NCBI RefSeq assembly: GCF_900129545.1
Contig: NZ_FQWB01000004.1
Coordinates: forward strand, 1 to 64,000
Direction of reading: 5' to 3'
DNA: 64,000 nt
From: Flavobacterium fluvii
Lineage (GTDB): Bacteria; Bacteroidota; Bacteroidia; Flavobacteriales; Flavobacteriaceae
In this document: positions 43,552 to 52,998 of the stretch, in pieces
Position numbering within the stretch: the first letter of the stretch is position 1
Layout: each line of letters starts with the position of its first letter
Notes under the pieces: model-generated
The model's input: the letters and a program-made list of their open reading frames with translations, nothing else
Told to the model about the DNA's origin: nothing
Database searches by the model: none
Made by a program: the position numbers and the translations under genes

Positions 43552-44262
43552 ATGAAAAAAGCTATTATTGCATTTGTTACTCTTTTAATTTTGTCTTCTT
43601 GCGACAAGAACGAATCAACAACAAATTTACACCTTACAGGAACCATAAAAGGATTAAAAAAAGGAACTTTATATATACAAAAAGTCAAAGACAATAAACT
43701 TCTGGCATTGGACACCATAATCATGAATGGCGATTCCAAATTTGAAAGTAACTTGAATATAGCATCTCCAGAAATGCTTTATTTATTCTTGGACAGAGGC
43801 GTGACCAATTCATTGGACAACAACATTTCATTTTTTGCCGAACCCGGGAACATAAACATCGAAACCAATCTCGATTCCTATATTGTTGGAGCAAAAATAA
43901 CAGGTTCCAAAAATCATGATAAATACGAAGAATACAAGAAAATAACCATCCGTTTTAGAGATACAAATCTTGACATCATTGCGGCAAAATTTAAAGCTGC
44001 CAAAAACAACAACCAAAAAGCGTTGGACAGTTTAAATGCAATTCAGGACAACAATATCAAACGCAAATATTTATTTGCCACCAATTTTGCCATCAACAAC
44101 AAAGACTACGAGGTTTCGCCTTATATCGCCTTATCCGACATCTATGACATCAATATCAAATATTTGGACACCATCCAAAAGTCGATGACCCCAAAAGTGG
44201 CCAAATCTCTTTACGGAAAGCAGCTGACAGAATATGTGGCAAAAATCAAGAAGGCAAAATAA
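43552..44262 (+). CDS. DUF4369 lipoprotein
   Basis: A 236-residue lipoprotein with signal MKKAIIAFVTLLILSSC (lipid at C17). The N-terminal half is a DUF4369 domain (HLTGTIKGLKKGTLYIQKVK, then ALDTIIMNGDSKFESNLNIA and FFAEPGNINIETNLDSYIVG). The domain usually sits before thioredoxin domains in Bacteroidota; here the redox domain is absent, and the second half is helical. Function is unknown. It is followed by a long hairpin terminator. Confidence 0.8.
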   Translation: MKKAIIAFVTLLILSSCDKNESTTNLHLTGTIKGLKKGTLYIQKVKDNKLLALDTIIMNGDSKFESNLNIASPEMLYLFLDRGVTNSLDNNISFFAEPGNINIETNLDSYIVGAKITGSKNHDKYEEYKKITIRFRDTNLDIIAAKFKAAKNNNQKALDSLNAIQDNNIKRKYLFATNFAINNKDYEVSPYIALSDIYDINIKYLDTIQKSMTPKVAKSLYGKQLTEYVAKIKKAK

Positions 44263-44344
44263 AGAAACGTTCCATTTCCTAAACCGATTAAAAAAAAGGA
44301 TTTTAGGTTCTGAAGAAACGAAAACAAACAATAATTGATTACAA

Positions 44345-44390
44345 GGAAGAATGCATTCTGTTTGACGGAATATATTCTTCCTTTTTTTTG
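44345..44390 (+). terminator. Terminator after the DUF4369 gene
   Basis: GGAAGAAT pairs with ATTCTTCC across a 21-base loop that has its own ATTC/GAAT pairing, and a T run follows. Confidence 0.7.
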
Positions 44391-44502
44391 TTCAAGCTAA
44401 ATTTAATAGTCAAAAATAGTTGGTAAAAATGCCGTGAAGCATTGTAAAATATGATATTCCCGAAAGTTTATTAAAATCCTTTATGTTTTTTGATGATTTC
44501 CA

Positions 44503-46968
44503 TCAAAACCTCATATTCAACTTCAGATTAAAAACTCGTGTGGTCATGTAATTGGGAATCGCGTATTGATTTTTGGAATACACGTCGCGAACCCAAGTAT
44601 TGGTAATCGCGTTTTGATTGTCGAAAAGGTTGAAAATCTCCAATCCAATGGCCAATTCCTTGAAGCTTTTGAGCCATTTTTTGGTGGACGGGTTTTGGGC
44701 ATCAATCAACACTTTGGAGAAACCCACATCGGCACGGCGGTAATCCCTCAAACGGTTTTGGTACAAATAAGGATCAGAATACGAAGGAGAACCTCCCGGT
44801 AATCCAGTGTTGTAAACCAAATTCAGGTATAATTTGATGCTTGGAATATTGGGCATGTAATCTTGGAACAAAAGTGCAAATTTCAATCTTTGATCCGTTG
44901 GCCTTGAAATATAGCCTTTGTTGTCGATGTTTTCTTCGGTTTTTAAATAGCCAAAACTGAACCAAGATTCGGTTCCCGGAACAAATTCGCCATTCAGTCT
45001 AAAATCAAATCCTTGGGCGTATGCTTTGGCATTATTGGCAGCTTCATAACGAATTCGAACATTGTCCAAAGTATATGGATTGACGACCGTCAACGATTTA
45101 TAATAAATTTCGGAAACCATTTTGAAAGGGCGTTTCCACATCTTGAAACTATAATCATTGCTCAAAACAACATGAATGGATTGCTGCGCTTTTACGTCGG
45201 GTTGCACTACTCCATCGGCATCTCTCAACTCCCGATAAGACGGCGGCTGATGATACAATCCTCCCGAAAGTCGGAAAAACATGTCCTTGTTCCAATTGGG
45301 TTTCAAGGAAATTTGTGCTCTTGGACTAAAAGTAACTTGCGTTGAACTAGTAATTCCATCGCCGGAAACATTCCAATTTTGCGAACGTACTCCAGCATTC
45401 ATCCAAAGTTCGTTGCCTCCCAAATATCCTTTTCGGCTCCATTGCACATAGCCCGAGAATCGGTTGATGTCAACAAAATTTGTCGCTCTCACATTGTTAT
45501 ACGGAACCAATGGACCTGTGTAAGAGGAATAAGGCTGGTCATTTTTAGGCAAAATGGCAATCGGCGGGTTTATCGAAAAACCAGCTGAATCGATCACTTC
45601 CCATTCAATCACTCTGTCACGAATGGATTCACGGGTGAATTTCGCTCCCCATTCCAATTGATTTTTTTTGAAATTATGAATCCCTTTTAATTCGGTATTT
45701 ATGATCAAGGCATCCAAATCGTTGCGAGCGTGATTGAGTTGCGAGCCAATTCCTCTCGTGAAAGCCACATCGCCAAAAGTATCCGAACCAATATTAGAAT
45801 CCACTTCGCCCAAACGATATTGTGCCAAAATATCAAAATGCTCTTGTTCTTGGGTGTGATAAGCAGAAACAATCCATTTGTAGGTTGACTTTTCCGATGC
45901 GGTATACGTAGATTTTACCGCTCCAAAATATGTGGTGTATTTATCTTTTTCCTGACCTTCATAATAAATCAACAACGCCATTGGTTCATCGATGGTTCCA
46001 AAATTGGTTTGACGGGTCAACGGTTGGTATTGGTAATCGTTTTGCGAAACATTCCCCAAGAAACTGAATTCCCATTTGTCCGAAGGCTTGAAATTGACAT
46101 TCGTTTGAAAATCGACAAATGTTGGCGTATAATTGGTTTCTGTTTCTTGGCTGTTTACCAATAGTGAATTGTTGCGATACCGAATTCCGGTAACTTCAGA
46201 CCATTTTCCGTTTTTGGAAACTGCATCAACAGCTGCGCTTGCACCCAAGAAACTGGCTTCGGCAACGGCTCCAAATTGGGTTGGTTTTCGATACGTGATA
46301 TCCAAAACGGAAGATAATTTATCGCCATATTTGGCTTGAAAACCTCCAGCCGAAAAATCAACATTTTGAACCAAATCGGTATTGGTAAAACTCAATCCTT
46401 CTTGCTGGCCGGAACGAATCAAAAACGGACGATAGACTTCGACTTCGTTTACATAAACCAAATTCTCGTCGTAATTGCCGCCTCGAACCGCATATTGCGT
46501 ACTCAATTCATTATTGGAATTGACACCAGGCAAGGATTTCAAAATATTTTCGACACCGGCATTGGCTCCAGGAATTTTTCGAATCATTTCGGGTTCTATC
46601 GCCGTGATTCCCTGAACTCTTTTTTTGTTGTTTGACGTTATCACGATTTCCCCCATTTGCTCGTCTTGGTCACTCATGACCAAGTTAAACTCATACTCTT
46701 CATTCGATTTAAGAGTAATTGTTGCCGTAACTTTTTTTAGGGAAACGTGTGAAAAAACCACGATGGCTTTTTGATTAGCTGGAACGGTCAAGACATAATA
46801 ACCATTGGCATTTGACTGGGTTCCAATACCTAGGCAAGATACATTTACATTGGCTACAGGCCGATTGTTTTTATCCAGAATAACTCCTTTTACTTGGGCA
46901 GATTGAGCAGAGGCCAAAAATCCGAAACAGAAAAAAAAGAAAGCAAGTATTATTTTATTTAAACCCAA
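44503..46968 (-). CDS. TonB-dependent receptor with carboxypeptidase-like domain
   Basis: An 821-residue outer-membrane transporter. The signal peptide (MGLNKIILAFFFFCFGFLAS) is followed by a carboxypeptidase-regulatory-like barrel extension (about 25-110: VKGVILDKNNRPVANVNVSC). The plug domain (about 120-230) contains NILKSLPGVNSNNELSTQYA, YAVRGGNYDENLVYVNEVEV. The C-terminal 22-stranded barrel ends in the usual aromatic residue (FNLKLNMRF). The ligand is unknown. It starts 11 bases after the M23 peptidase gene on the same strand, so the two form an operon. Confidence 0.92.
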   Translation of the reverse strand: MGLNKIILAFFFFCFGFLASAQSAQVKGVILDKNNRPVANVNVSCLGIGTQSNANGYYVLTVPANQKAIVVFSHVSLKKVTATITLKSNEEYEFNLVMSDQDEQMGEIVITSNNKKRVQGITAIEPEMIRKIPGANAGVENILKSLPGVNSNNELSTQYAVRGGNYDENLVYVNEVEVYRPFLIRSGQQEGLSFTNTDLVQNVDFSAGGFQAKYGDKLSSVLDITYRKPTQFGAVAEASFLGASAAVDAVSKNGKWSEVTGIRYRNNSLLVNSQETETNYTPTFVDFQTNVNFKPSDKWEFSFLGNVSQNDYQYQPLTRQTNFGTIDEPMALLIYYEGQEKDKYTTYFGAVKSTYTASEKSTYKWIVSAYHTQEQEHFDILAQYRLGEVDSNIGSDTFGDVAFTRGIGSQLNHARNDLDALIINTELKGIHNFKKNQLEWGAKFTRESIRDRVIEWEVIDSAGFSINPPIAILPKNDQPYSSYTGPLVPYNNVRATNFVDINRFSGYVQWSRKGYLGGNELWMNAGVRSQNWNVSGDGITSSTQVTFSPRAQISLKPNWNKDMFFRLSGGLYHQPPSYRELRDADGVVQPDVKAQQSIHVVLSNDYSFKMWKRPFKMVSEIYYKSLTVVNPYTLDNVRIRYEAANNAKAYAQGFDFRLNGEFVPGTESWFSFGYLKTEENIDNKGYISRPTDQRLKFALLFQDYMPNIPSIKLYLNLVYNTGLPGGSPSYSDPYLYQNRLRDYRRADVGFSKVLIDAQNPSTKKWLKSFKELAIGLEIFNLFDNQNAITNTWVRDVYSKNQYAIPNYMTTRVFNLKLNMRF

Positions 46969-46979
46969 AGAATTTGATT

Positions 46980-48677
46980 TTATGGTTTTTGACTTCTAAA
47001 AAAACGAGTTTCAAAGATAGTAGAATTACCTAAATTATCCATGACTATTATTTTTAATTCGTTTACACCTTCTGCGACAATACCATCACTGAAATTGTGG
47101 GTTATTTTTTTGGTTTTGTTGTCATATTCGAACAATGCCCATTTTCCGTTCAAATAGCCGTTATAGGATTTTATGCCCGACAATCCATCGCTTATGGTAA
47201 ATTGGATCGTTTTTTTGTCGCTTATCCATTTTCCTTCAATAGGTTTGGCAATGGAAACAACGGGCGGAACAGTGTCTAGAACCAAGGCAAACTTCCCCAA
47301 GGTTTTAACTTTGGTGGTAAAAACATTTCCTTTTCGGGAAGTGGCATTATATCCTATTTTTCCGCCACCAACGGAACCTATGAACAATTTCTCTCTTTGG
47401 GCTTCGGTAAATTTTTTATCATCAATTGAAATGGTAAAATTAGAATGAGCGGGAACCGTGTCGTCATGGAGAAACAAGGTGTCGTTCGTCACGTCAAAAT
47501 TCAAATAGAAATCGTCATAAAAAGTTCCGGCAGGAAAGAAAACCGACATGTTTTCCTTTTCGAAATTGCAATCTTTGCTTGCTTTGACCAAGTATTTCGA
47601 AAGAACAGGTTCTTGGGCAATAATTGCGGGCAACACATCATATTTCACGGGAATGGAAACCGTGGTTTTATTACCGTAAAAATCGGAAACTTCAATGCGA
47701 TAAAGTGCTGTCAAATTAGGTTCGGCCACAAGAACTCCATTGCTTTTACCCGTTTTAATGATGCTCAATTTGAAAGGATTCTTCATGAACAGCTTTTGGA
47801 CTCTTTGTTGGGTTTTCTTGTATCTTGAATAATCGATTAACGCATTTACATATCGCATTTCGTCAAAAGAATAAGTATCAAATTGATACCCAAAATTGGG
47901 TGTTCCGTTGTAAAAAGATTGCACTTTATAAACCCCGTTTTTATTAAACGAAACATCGTCATAATCGAAAGTGTTGATGCCAAAACCAATTTTACCGTTG
48001 GCAACCACTTTATCCGCGGTATAAGTACCGTCTTTTTGCAATACCAAGTTGAGCAACAAAGGTCGTTTGGATTGGTTAACGGTCGTTGCCTCATCCAAAG
48101 GGTAAACATAAATACCAGAAAACATAGGTTTCTTTGTGTCTTTCATCAATTTGTCAAACCCGAAAAGCATTGGGTTTATAATATATTCGGTAATGTTGTC
48201 TCGAAATTCAAAATGCAAATGAGGCCCTTCGGAAGCTCCCGTATTTCCTGAAAGCGCAATGAGTTGGCCTTTCTTGACCACCAATTCACCCGGCTTTAAA
48301 TACATTTCAATCTCGAAAGATTGCTCCTTGTAATGCGTTTTTTTGATAAAATTCTCGATGGAATCGACAGCTCTTTGCAAATGCCCATAAACAGAAGTAT
48401 ACCCGTTGGCATGCGTGACATAAAGGGTTTTGCCGTTGCCAAAAGTAGAAATCTTGATTCGTGACACATAGCCGTCGGCGACAGCATACACATTCAATCC
48501 CTCTTTTTGCATTGTCTTCAAATCAAAGCCGGCATGGAAATGATTGGGTCTCAATTCCCCGAAATTACCGGACAACTGCATCGGAATATCCAGTGGAGAC
48601 CTGAAATAGTCTTTTGGATACTCTGTCTGTGCGAAAAGAAAACTGGAAAATAACAGGATAAATAGGTGCAATTTCAT
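46980..48677 (-). CDS. M23 family metallopeptidase
   Basis: A 565-residue exported protein with signal MKLHLFILLFSSFLFAQ. An N-terminal LytM/M23 peptidase domain is visible: NHFHAGFDLKT (first His and Asp of the zinc site) and GPHLHFEF (HxH), both within the first 160 residues. The rest, rich in beta-strands, matches no domain I recognise. M23 enzymes cut peptidoglycan cross-links, but the large C-terminus may make it a regulator. It comes directly before the TonB-dependent receptor gene. Confidence 0.87.
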   Translation of the reverse strand: MKLHLFILLFSSFLFAQTEYPKDYFRSPLDIPMQLSGNFGELRPNHFHAGFDLKTMQKEGLNVYAVADGYVSRIKISTFGNGKTLYVTHANGYTSVYGHLQRAVDSIENFIKKTHYKEQSFEIEMYLKPGELVVKKGQLIALSGNTGASEGPHLHFEFRDNITEYIINPMLFGFDKLMKDTKKPMFSGIYVYPLDEATTVNQSKRPLLLNLVLQKDGTYTADKVVANGKIGFGINTFDYDDVSFNKNGVYKVQSFYNGTPNFGYQFDTYSFDEMRYVNALIDYSRYKKTQQRVQKLFMKNPFKLSIIKTGKSNGVLVAEPNLTALYRIEVSDFYGNKTTVSIPVKYDVLPAIIAQEPVLSKYLVKASKDCNFEKENMSVFFPAGTFYDDFYLNFDVTNDTLFLHDDTVPAHSNFTISIDDKKFTEAQREKLFIGSVGGGKIGYNATSRKGNVFTTKVKTLGKFALVLDTVPPVVSIAKPIEGKWISDKKTIQFTISDGLSGIKSYNGYLNGKWALFEYDNKTKKITHNFSDGIVAEGVNELKIIVMDNLGNSTIFETRFFRSQKP

Positions 48678-48788
48678 GGAATACATTTTTGCTAAGGTAA
48701 AAAAAAGTACTAAACAAAAAAATACGAAATCACAACAGGCTGCACCACAATAAATTAAACATTTTAATATAAAAAAACAAAGAAAATA

Positions 48789-48818
48789 TTGCAATAATAA
48801 AAAGGAATACTAACTTTG
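48789..48818 (+). promoter_or_regulatory. Promoter of the zapA operon
   Basis: TTG (48789-48791), a 19-base spacer and TAACTTTG (48811-48818), 28 bases before the ATG. A full consensus match. Confidence 0.7.
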
Positions 48819-48846
48819 TAAGATTATGTAATACGTAGGATAAATT

Positions 48847-49137
48847 ATGAGTGTAATTGCAGAAATAATTGATACTCTTGAAAATAAGATTGGAAAACTT
48901 TTTACCAAGATAAATAGTTTAGAGAAGAACAATCAAGATTTGAAAATAGAATTGACTAAAGCCGCAAATACCATACAAAACCAATCTCGCGAGATTGACG
49001 CCTTGAAAGCACAGTATGAAACACTAAAAATTGCCAACGCATTATTGGGCAGTGAAGATAATAAAAGAGATACAAAGCTTAAAATAAATTCATTAATTCG
49101 TGAAATTGATTACTGTATAGCACAGCTATCAGATTAG
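48847..49137 (+). CDS. Coiled-coil protein upstream of zapA
   Basis: A 96-residue, almost wholly coiled-coil protein (MSVIAEIIDTLENKIGKLFT, then heptad-like KINSLEKNNQDLKIELTKAA and NTIQNQSREIDALKAQYETL). It is 8 bases before zapA. The placement and the coil suggest a partner in Z-ring assembly, comparable to ZapB, but homology to ZapB is not evident from the sequence alone. Confidence 0.75.
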   Translation: MSVIAEIIDTLENKIGKLFTKINSLEKNNQDLKIELTKAANTIQNQSREIDALKAQYETLKIANALLGSEDNKRDTKLKINSLIREIDYCIAQLSD

Positions 49138-49145
49138 TAAAAGAT

Positions 49146-49439
49146 ATGGACGAAAAGCTTAAAATTAAAATATCAATTGCAGACAGGGTCTATCCATTGA
49201 CGGTGGATTTCTCCCAGGAAGAAGGACTTAGAAGTGCTTCCAAGAAAATTGACGTGATGATAAAGCAATTTGAAGAAAATTATGCCGTTCGCGACAAACA
49301 AGATGTATTGGCCATGTGTGCCTTGCAATTTGCCTCGCAAGTAGAACAAAAACAAATTGACAACGCCATAAATGGTGACGAAACTATTGAAAGAATTAAA
49401 AAAATCAATGCCGTTTTAGATCAATATCTCGATAAATAA
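49146..49439 (+). CDS. zapA: Cell division protein ZapA
   Basis: A 97-residue ZapA, which binds FtsZ and bundles its filaments. It shows the family layout: an N-terminal strand pair (KLKIKISIADRVYPLTVDFS), then EEGLRSASKKIDVMIKQFEE, and a long C-terminal coiled coil (LAMCALQFASQVEQKQIDNA). It lies just after the coiled-coil gene, and a probable 6S RNA begins 28 bases after its stop. The same zapA-ssrS neighbourhood is known in enteric bacteria. Confidence 0.9.
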   Translation: MDEKLKIKISIADRVYPLTVDFSQEEGLRSASKKIDVMIKQFEENYAVRDKQDVLAMCALQFASQVEQKQIDNAINGDETIERIKKINAVLDQYLDK

Positions 49440-49467
49440 ACACGTTCTTTACAACAACTAAGATACT

Positions 49468-49628
49468 GCCTACATTAGTTCATATTTGGTAAACTCAACA
49501 CTAACAATTTAGAATGAGCAAATCATCGTTACTATAGCAAGCCAATTCAGTTTGGAAGCTTGAACAGCGAGTTAGCTCAAAACTTGTATTTCAGAGTTTA
49601 TACAAGCAATCTAATGTAGGCTTTTTTT
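49468..49628 (+). ncRNA. ssrS: Probable 6S RNA
   Basis: About 155 bases between zapA and rny fold as a long rod. A perfect 11-bp closing stem pairs GCCTACATTAG (49468-49478) with CTAATGTAGGC (49611-49621), followed by a T run that can end transcription. Inside, GTAAACTC pairs with GAGTTTAT, TGAGC pairs with GCTCA across a large central bulge, and a terminal hairpin has CAAGC/GCTTG. One long helix broken by a bulge is the 6S RNA shape, and zapA-ssrS linkage supports it. 6S RNA binds RNA polymerase holoenzyme and damps housekeeping transcription. Sequence homology was not checked. Confidence 0.65.
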
Positions 49629-49649
49629 ATATATAAATTTTAATAAACT

Positions 49650-51212
49650 ATGGACATTTTAACAATAATTATTTCTGGAATTGTAGGTATTGCTGGTGGT
49701 TTTGTCATCGCTAAAGTAATAGAGAAAAGCAATATTTCCAATTTGATCAAAAACGCAAAAAAAGAAGCGTCATCAATATTAAAAGATGCAAATCTTGAAG
49801 CCGAAAACATCAAAAAAGACAAAATTCTTCAAGCAAAAGAGAAGTTTATCGAATTGAAATCAGAACACGAACAAGTAATCCTATCTCGCGATCAAAAGAT
49901 GGCAGAAGTTGAAAAAAGAATTCGTGACAAAGAATCCCAAGTTTCAAATGAATTGTCGAAAGCCAAGAAAGTAAACGATGATTATGAAGCAAAAACATTG
50001 GAATACAATTCTAAAATCGAGACTTTAGACAAGAAACAAATTGAAGTTGACAAGCTTCACAAAAGCCATTTGCAACAACTAGAAGTTATTGCCGGTTTAT
50101 CCACGGAAGACGCCAAAAATCAATTGATTGAAGGCTTGAAAGCGGAAGCCAAAACCGAGGCAATGTCACACATCCAAGACACTATTGAGGAAGCTAAATT
50201 AACAGCCCAACAAGAAGCCAAAAAAATCATCATCAACACTATTCAGAGAGTTGGAACGGAAGAAGCGGTAGAAAACTGCGTTTCTGTATTCAACATCGAA
50301 TCCGATGACGTAAAAGGTAGAATCATTGGTCGTGAAGGAAGAAACATTAGAGCCATTGAAGCTGCAACAGGAGTAGAAATCATCGTGGACGATACGCCGG
50401 AAGCCATCATACTTTCCTGTTTTGACCCAGTTCGTAGAGAAATTGCACGTTTGGCTTTGCACAAATTGGTAACTGACGGACGAATCCACCCAGCCCGTAT
50501 TGAAGAAGTGGTTGCCAAAACTACCAAACAAATCGACGACGAAATTATCGAAGTCGGGAAACGTACCGTAATCGATTTAGGCATCCACGGATTGCACCCT
50601 GAGTTGATAAAAGTGGTAGGTAGAATGAAATATCGTTCTTCTTACGGACAAAACTTGTTGCAACACTCTCGCGAAGTTTCCAAGCTTTGTGGAATTATGG
50701 CAGCCGAATTAGGATTGAACGTAAAACTAGCCAAAAGAGCTGGTTTATTGCACGATATTGGTAAAGTTCCAGACGCCGAAAGTGATTTACCTCACGCTTT
50801 ATTGGGAATGCAATGGGCAGAGAAATATGGTGAAAAAGAAGAAGTTTGCAACGCCATTGGAGCGCACCACGACGAAATAGAAATGAAATCATTGTTGTCG
50901 CCAATCATCCAGGTTTGTGACGCAATATCAGGAGCTAGACCAGGCGCAAGAAGACAAGTTTTAGACTCTTACATACAACGATTGAAAGATTTGGAAGAAG
51001 TGGCTTACGGATTCAGCGGCGTGAAAAATGCATACGCTATTCAAGCTGGTAGAGAACTTCGAGTAATCGTGGAAAGCGAAAAAGTTTCTGACGAAAACGC
51101 AGCGACTTTATCTTTTGAAATTTCACAAAAAATACAAACCGAAATGACTTATCCAGGTCAGGTGAAAGTTACAGTTATTAGAGAAACTAGAGCGGTAAAT
51201 ATTGCGAAATAG
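49650..51212 (+). CDS. rny: Ribonuclease Y
   Basis: Membrane-anchored endoribonuclease that starts mRNA decay. The 520 residues have an N-terminal membrane helix (about 3-22), a long coiled coil (about 30-180), a KH domain with [20 protein letters not shown] and an HD domain where the metal-binding pair is in LLHDIGK, after [10 protein letters not shown]. The C-terminus ends in the conserved [10 protein letters not shown]. The length is typical. It follows the 6S RNA on the same strand and ends with a terminator 65 bases downstream. Confidence 0.96.
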   Translation: MDILTIIISGIVGIAGGFVIAKVIEKSNISNLIKNAKKEASSILKDANLEAENIKKDKILQAKEKFIELKSEHEQVILSRDQKMAEVEKRIRDKESQVSNELSKAKKVNDDYEAKTLEYNSKIETLDKKQIEVDKLHKSHLQQLEVIAGLSTEDAKNQLIEGLKAEAKTEAMSHIQDTIEEAKLTAQQEAKKIIINTIQRVGTEEAVENCVSVFNIESDDVKGRIIGREGRNIRAIEAATGVEIIVDDTPEAIILSCFDPVRREIARLALHKLVTDGRIHPARIEEVVAKTTKQIDDEIIEVGKRTVIDLGIHGLHPELIKVVGRMKYRSSYGQNLLQHSREVSKLCGIMAAELGLNVKLAKRAGLLHDIGKVPDAESDLPHALLGMQWAEKYGEKEEVCNAIGAHHDEIEMKSLLSPIIQVCDAISGARPGARRQVLDSYIQRLKDLEEVAYGFSGVKNAYAIQAGRELRVIVESEKVSDENAATLSFEISQKIQTEMTYPGQVKVTVIRETRAVNIAK

Positions 51213-51215
51213 ATT

Positions 51216-51338
51216 TCAGATAGCAGGTGGCAGATTTCAGATGCCGCATAAATTCATTACAGAAATAATTTTAAAAAAATGACTCGTTGAAAAGCAAGTC
51301 ATTTTTTTTTTTGACATCTGCTAACTGAAACCTGCCAA
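51216..51338. repeat. Inverted degenerate CAGATTTCAG repeats between rny and xerD
   Basis: After the rny stop the plus strand reads AGGTGGCAGATTTCAGATG. After the xerD stop the minus strand reads AGTTGGCAGGTTTCAGTTAG. They are imperfect inverted copies around the shared terminator, as seen between ndk and the DUF721 gene. Confidence 0.5.
51276..51310. terminator. rny terminator
   Basis: AAAATGACT pairs with AGTCATTTT, with a run of ten or more T after it. It may also end xerD transcription. Confidence 0.8.
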
Positions 51339-52235
51339 CTATTTTCTAGGATGGAAAGCATTAATCACTTCGGTCAAAAACCTCCTGTCCAAATGCACAT
51401 AAATTTCCGTTGTGGTAATTGATTCGTGACCAAGCATTAACTGAATGGAACGCAAATCGGCACCATTTTCCAGAAGATGCGTGGCAAAAGAATGACGCAA
51501 AGTGTGCGGACTGATGCTTTTGTTTAAATTTATTTTGGTCGCCAAATCTTTGATTATCGTAAAAACCATCGCTCTTGTCAACTGGCTTCCCCTCCTATTC
51601 AAAAACAAAGTATCTTCGTGTCCTTTTTTTATGTTCAGATGCGTCCGCATTTCATCCTTGTAAATTTGAATGTATTTTTGGGTCAATTTCCCAATGGGAA
51701 CAAAACGTTGCTTATTTCCTTTTCCAGTAATTTTAATAAAACCTTCTTCAAAAAATAAATCAGAAATTTTCAGGGAAACCAATTCCGAAACCCGAAGTCC
51801 ACAACCATAAAGCGTTTCCAGCATCGCCCTGTTTCTTTCACCTTCGTTGGTACTTAAATCTATGGCAGCAATCAAGGCGTCTATTTCTTCCACCGACAAA
51901 GTATCTGGAAGTTTCCGGCCCGTTTTAGGAGTTTCAATCAATTCCATTGGATTGTCTTGACGGTAGTCTTCGAAGATTAAATAGCTGAAAAAACTTTTTA
52001 ATCCCGAAATTATTCTGGCCTGCGAGCGAGGATTCACTTCTTTGGAAACGCTATAAATAAATTGTTGGATGATTTCTTCGCTTATTTTTACTGGAGAAAC
52101 AGCAATGGCATTTTCTTCCAAAAAAAGACACAATCGTTCGATGTCAAAAGAATAATTATCGATGGTGTTTTTCGACAAACCTCTTTCGATCCTCAAATAA
52201 GACTGATAACTTTTGATATCCGTTTTCCAATTCAT
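51339..52235 (-). CDS. xerD: Tyrosine recombinase XerD
   Basis: A 298-residue tyrosine recombinase, the normal length of XerC/XerD, which resolves chromosome dimers at dif. The N-terminal SAM-like domain (IKSYQSYLRIERGLSKNTID) is followed by the catalytic domain: GLRVSELVSLK, TGKGNKQRFVPIG, HTLRHSFATHLLENGADLRS and LGHESITTTEIYVH, giving the R-K-HxxR-H-Y set. It stands alone and lies outside any mobile element. XerC cannot be excluded by sequence alone. Confidence 0.9.
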   Translation of the reverse strand: MNWKTDIKSYQSYLRIERGLSKNTIDNYSFDIERLCLFLEENAIAVSPVKISEEIIQQFIYSVSKEVNPRSQARIISGLKSFFSYLIFEDYRQDNPMELIETPKTGRKLPDTLSVEEIDALIAAIDLSTNEGERNRAMLETLYGCGLRVSELVSLKISDLFFEEGFIKITGKGNKQRFVPIGKLTQKYIQIYKDEMRTHLNIKKGHEDTLFLNRRGSQLTRAMVFTIIKDLATKINLNKSISPHTLRHSFATHLLENGADLRSIQLMLGHESITTTEIYVHLDRRFLTEVINAFHPRK

Positions 52236-52268
52236 GAAAGCAAAGTAACGCTATTTTTGGACATAAAA

Positions 52269-52293
52269 AAACCTCCCATTTTGTGGAAGGTTT
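52269..52293 (-). terminator. Terminator of the outer-membrane barrel gene
   Basis: AAACCTCCC and GGAAGGTTT pair at 8 of 9 positions; on the minus strand a T run follows. It stops the barrel gene at 52316 before xerD. Confidence 0.75.
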
Positions 52294-52315
52294 ACAATTT
52301 TATATTCTAAAGAAA

Positions 52316-52810
52316 TTAGAATTTGTATCCAAGCCCAAATAAAAGTGCGTTAATTTTGAAAGAAGAATCACTATTACCAGCTTTATTCAAGTCGGTCAAT
52401 CCCAAGTTGTATTTTAAATCCAAAGAAAAATCTTCGCTAACATCAACAGACGCTCCAAAATCTAAACCAAAATTAAACGACTTAACGTAGGAATCTGTAT
52501 TCAAAATAAATCCAAAATTTGGACCTGCCAGTAAACTAAAATTCTCAACAACTGGAACTTTAGCAAGTATAGGCACTTGAATTTGGCTTAATTCTTTAAT
52601 ATACACATACAATACTTCAGGCTGAACATGGAACTTTTCCGAAACAGCAACATCAGAAAAACCACCCACATAAAAACCAGTATCAGAATCACCTATCATA
52701 ATTTTTGACGATGCAAAAACACCGCCTCCTTTAACTCCAAACTTTGCATTCTGTGCACTTACAAAACCAATTGTAAAAATGGCAATTGCCGATAAAATAT
52801 ATTTTTTCAT
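52316..52810 (-). CDS. Outer-membrane beta-barrel protein
   Basis: A 164-residue protein with signal MKKYILSAIAIFTIGFVSAQ. Alternating strands (FGVKGGGVFASSKIMIGDSD, GFYVGGFSDVAVSEKFHVQP) and a terminal KINALLFGLGYKF ending in an aromatic residue indicate a small outer-membrane barrel of the porin/OMP_b-brl type. I begin it at the signal peptide, well after the first ATG of the frame. The gene at 53849 is similar in pattern (both share PELLY and KVPVVE/VLAKIYL segments). Confidence 0.8.
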   Translation of the reverse strand: MKKYILSAIAIFTIGFVSAQNAKFGVKGGGVFASSKIMIGDSDTGFYVGGFSDVAVSEKFHVQPEVLYVYIKELSQIQVPILAKVPVVENFSLLAGPNFGFILNTDSYVKSFNFGLDFGASVDVSEDFSLDLKYNLGLTDLNKAGNSDSSFKINALLFGLGYKF

Positions 52811-52947
52811 CATTTGTTGTTTATTTTTAATAATGTATAAAAGTAAACAATTTTTCATACTAAAAAAAAACCAAACTAATTTAATTACATATAAAAAAGC
52901 TACATTACATGGTATTAAAAAGTATTGGGAAAATTACATTGGAACAT

Positions 52948-52976
52948 AAAAAAACCACGCCATACGACGTGGTTTT
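52948..52976 (-). terminator. Terminator of the second barrel gene
   Basis: AAAACCACG pairs with CGTGGTTTT; the T run lies on the minus strand. It ends the gene at 52999. Confidence 0.8.
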
Positions 52977-52998
52977 ATAAAATCCAACCAAAATCAGA

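Noticed and set aside
44566..48251. Several plus-strand frames over the TonB receptor and M23 genes
   Set aside because: Shadows of long genes with signal peptides and known motifs on the minus strand.
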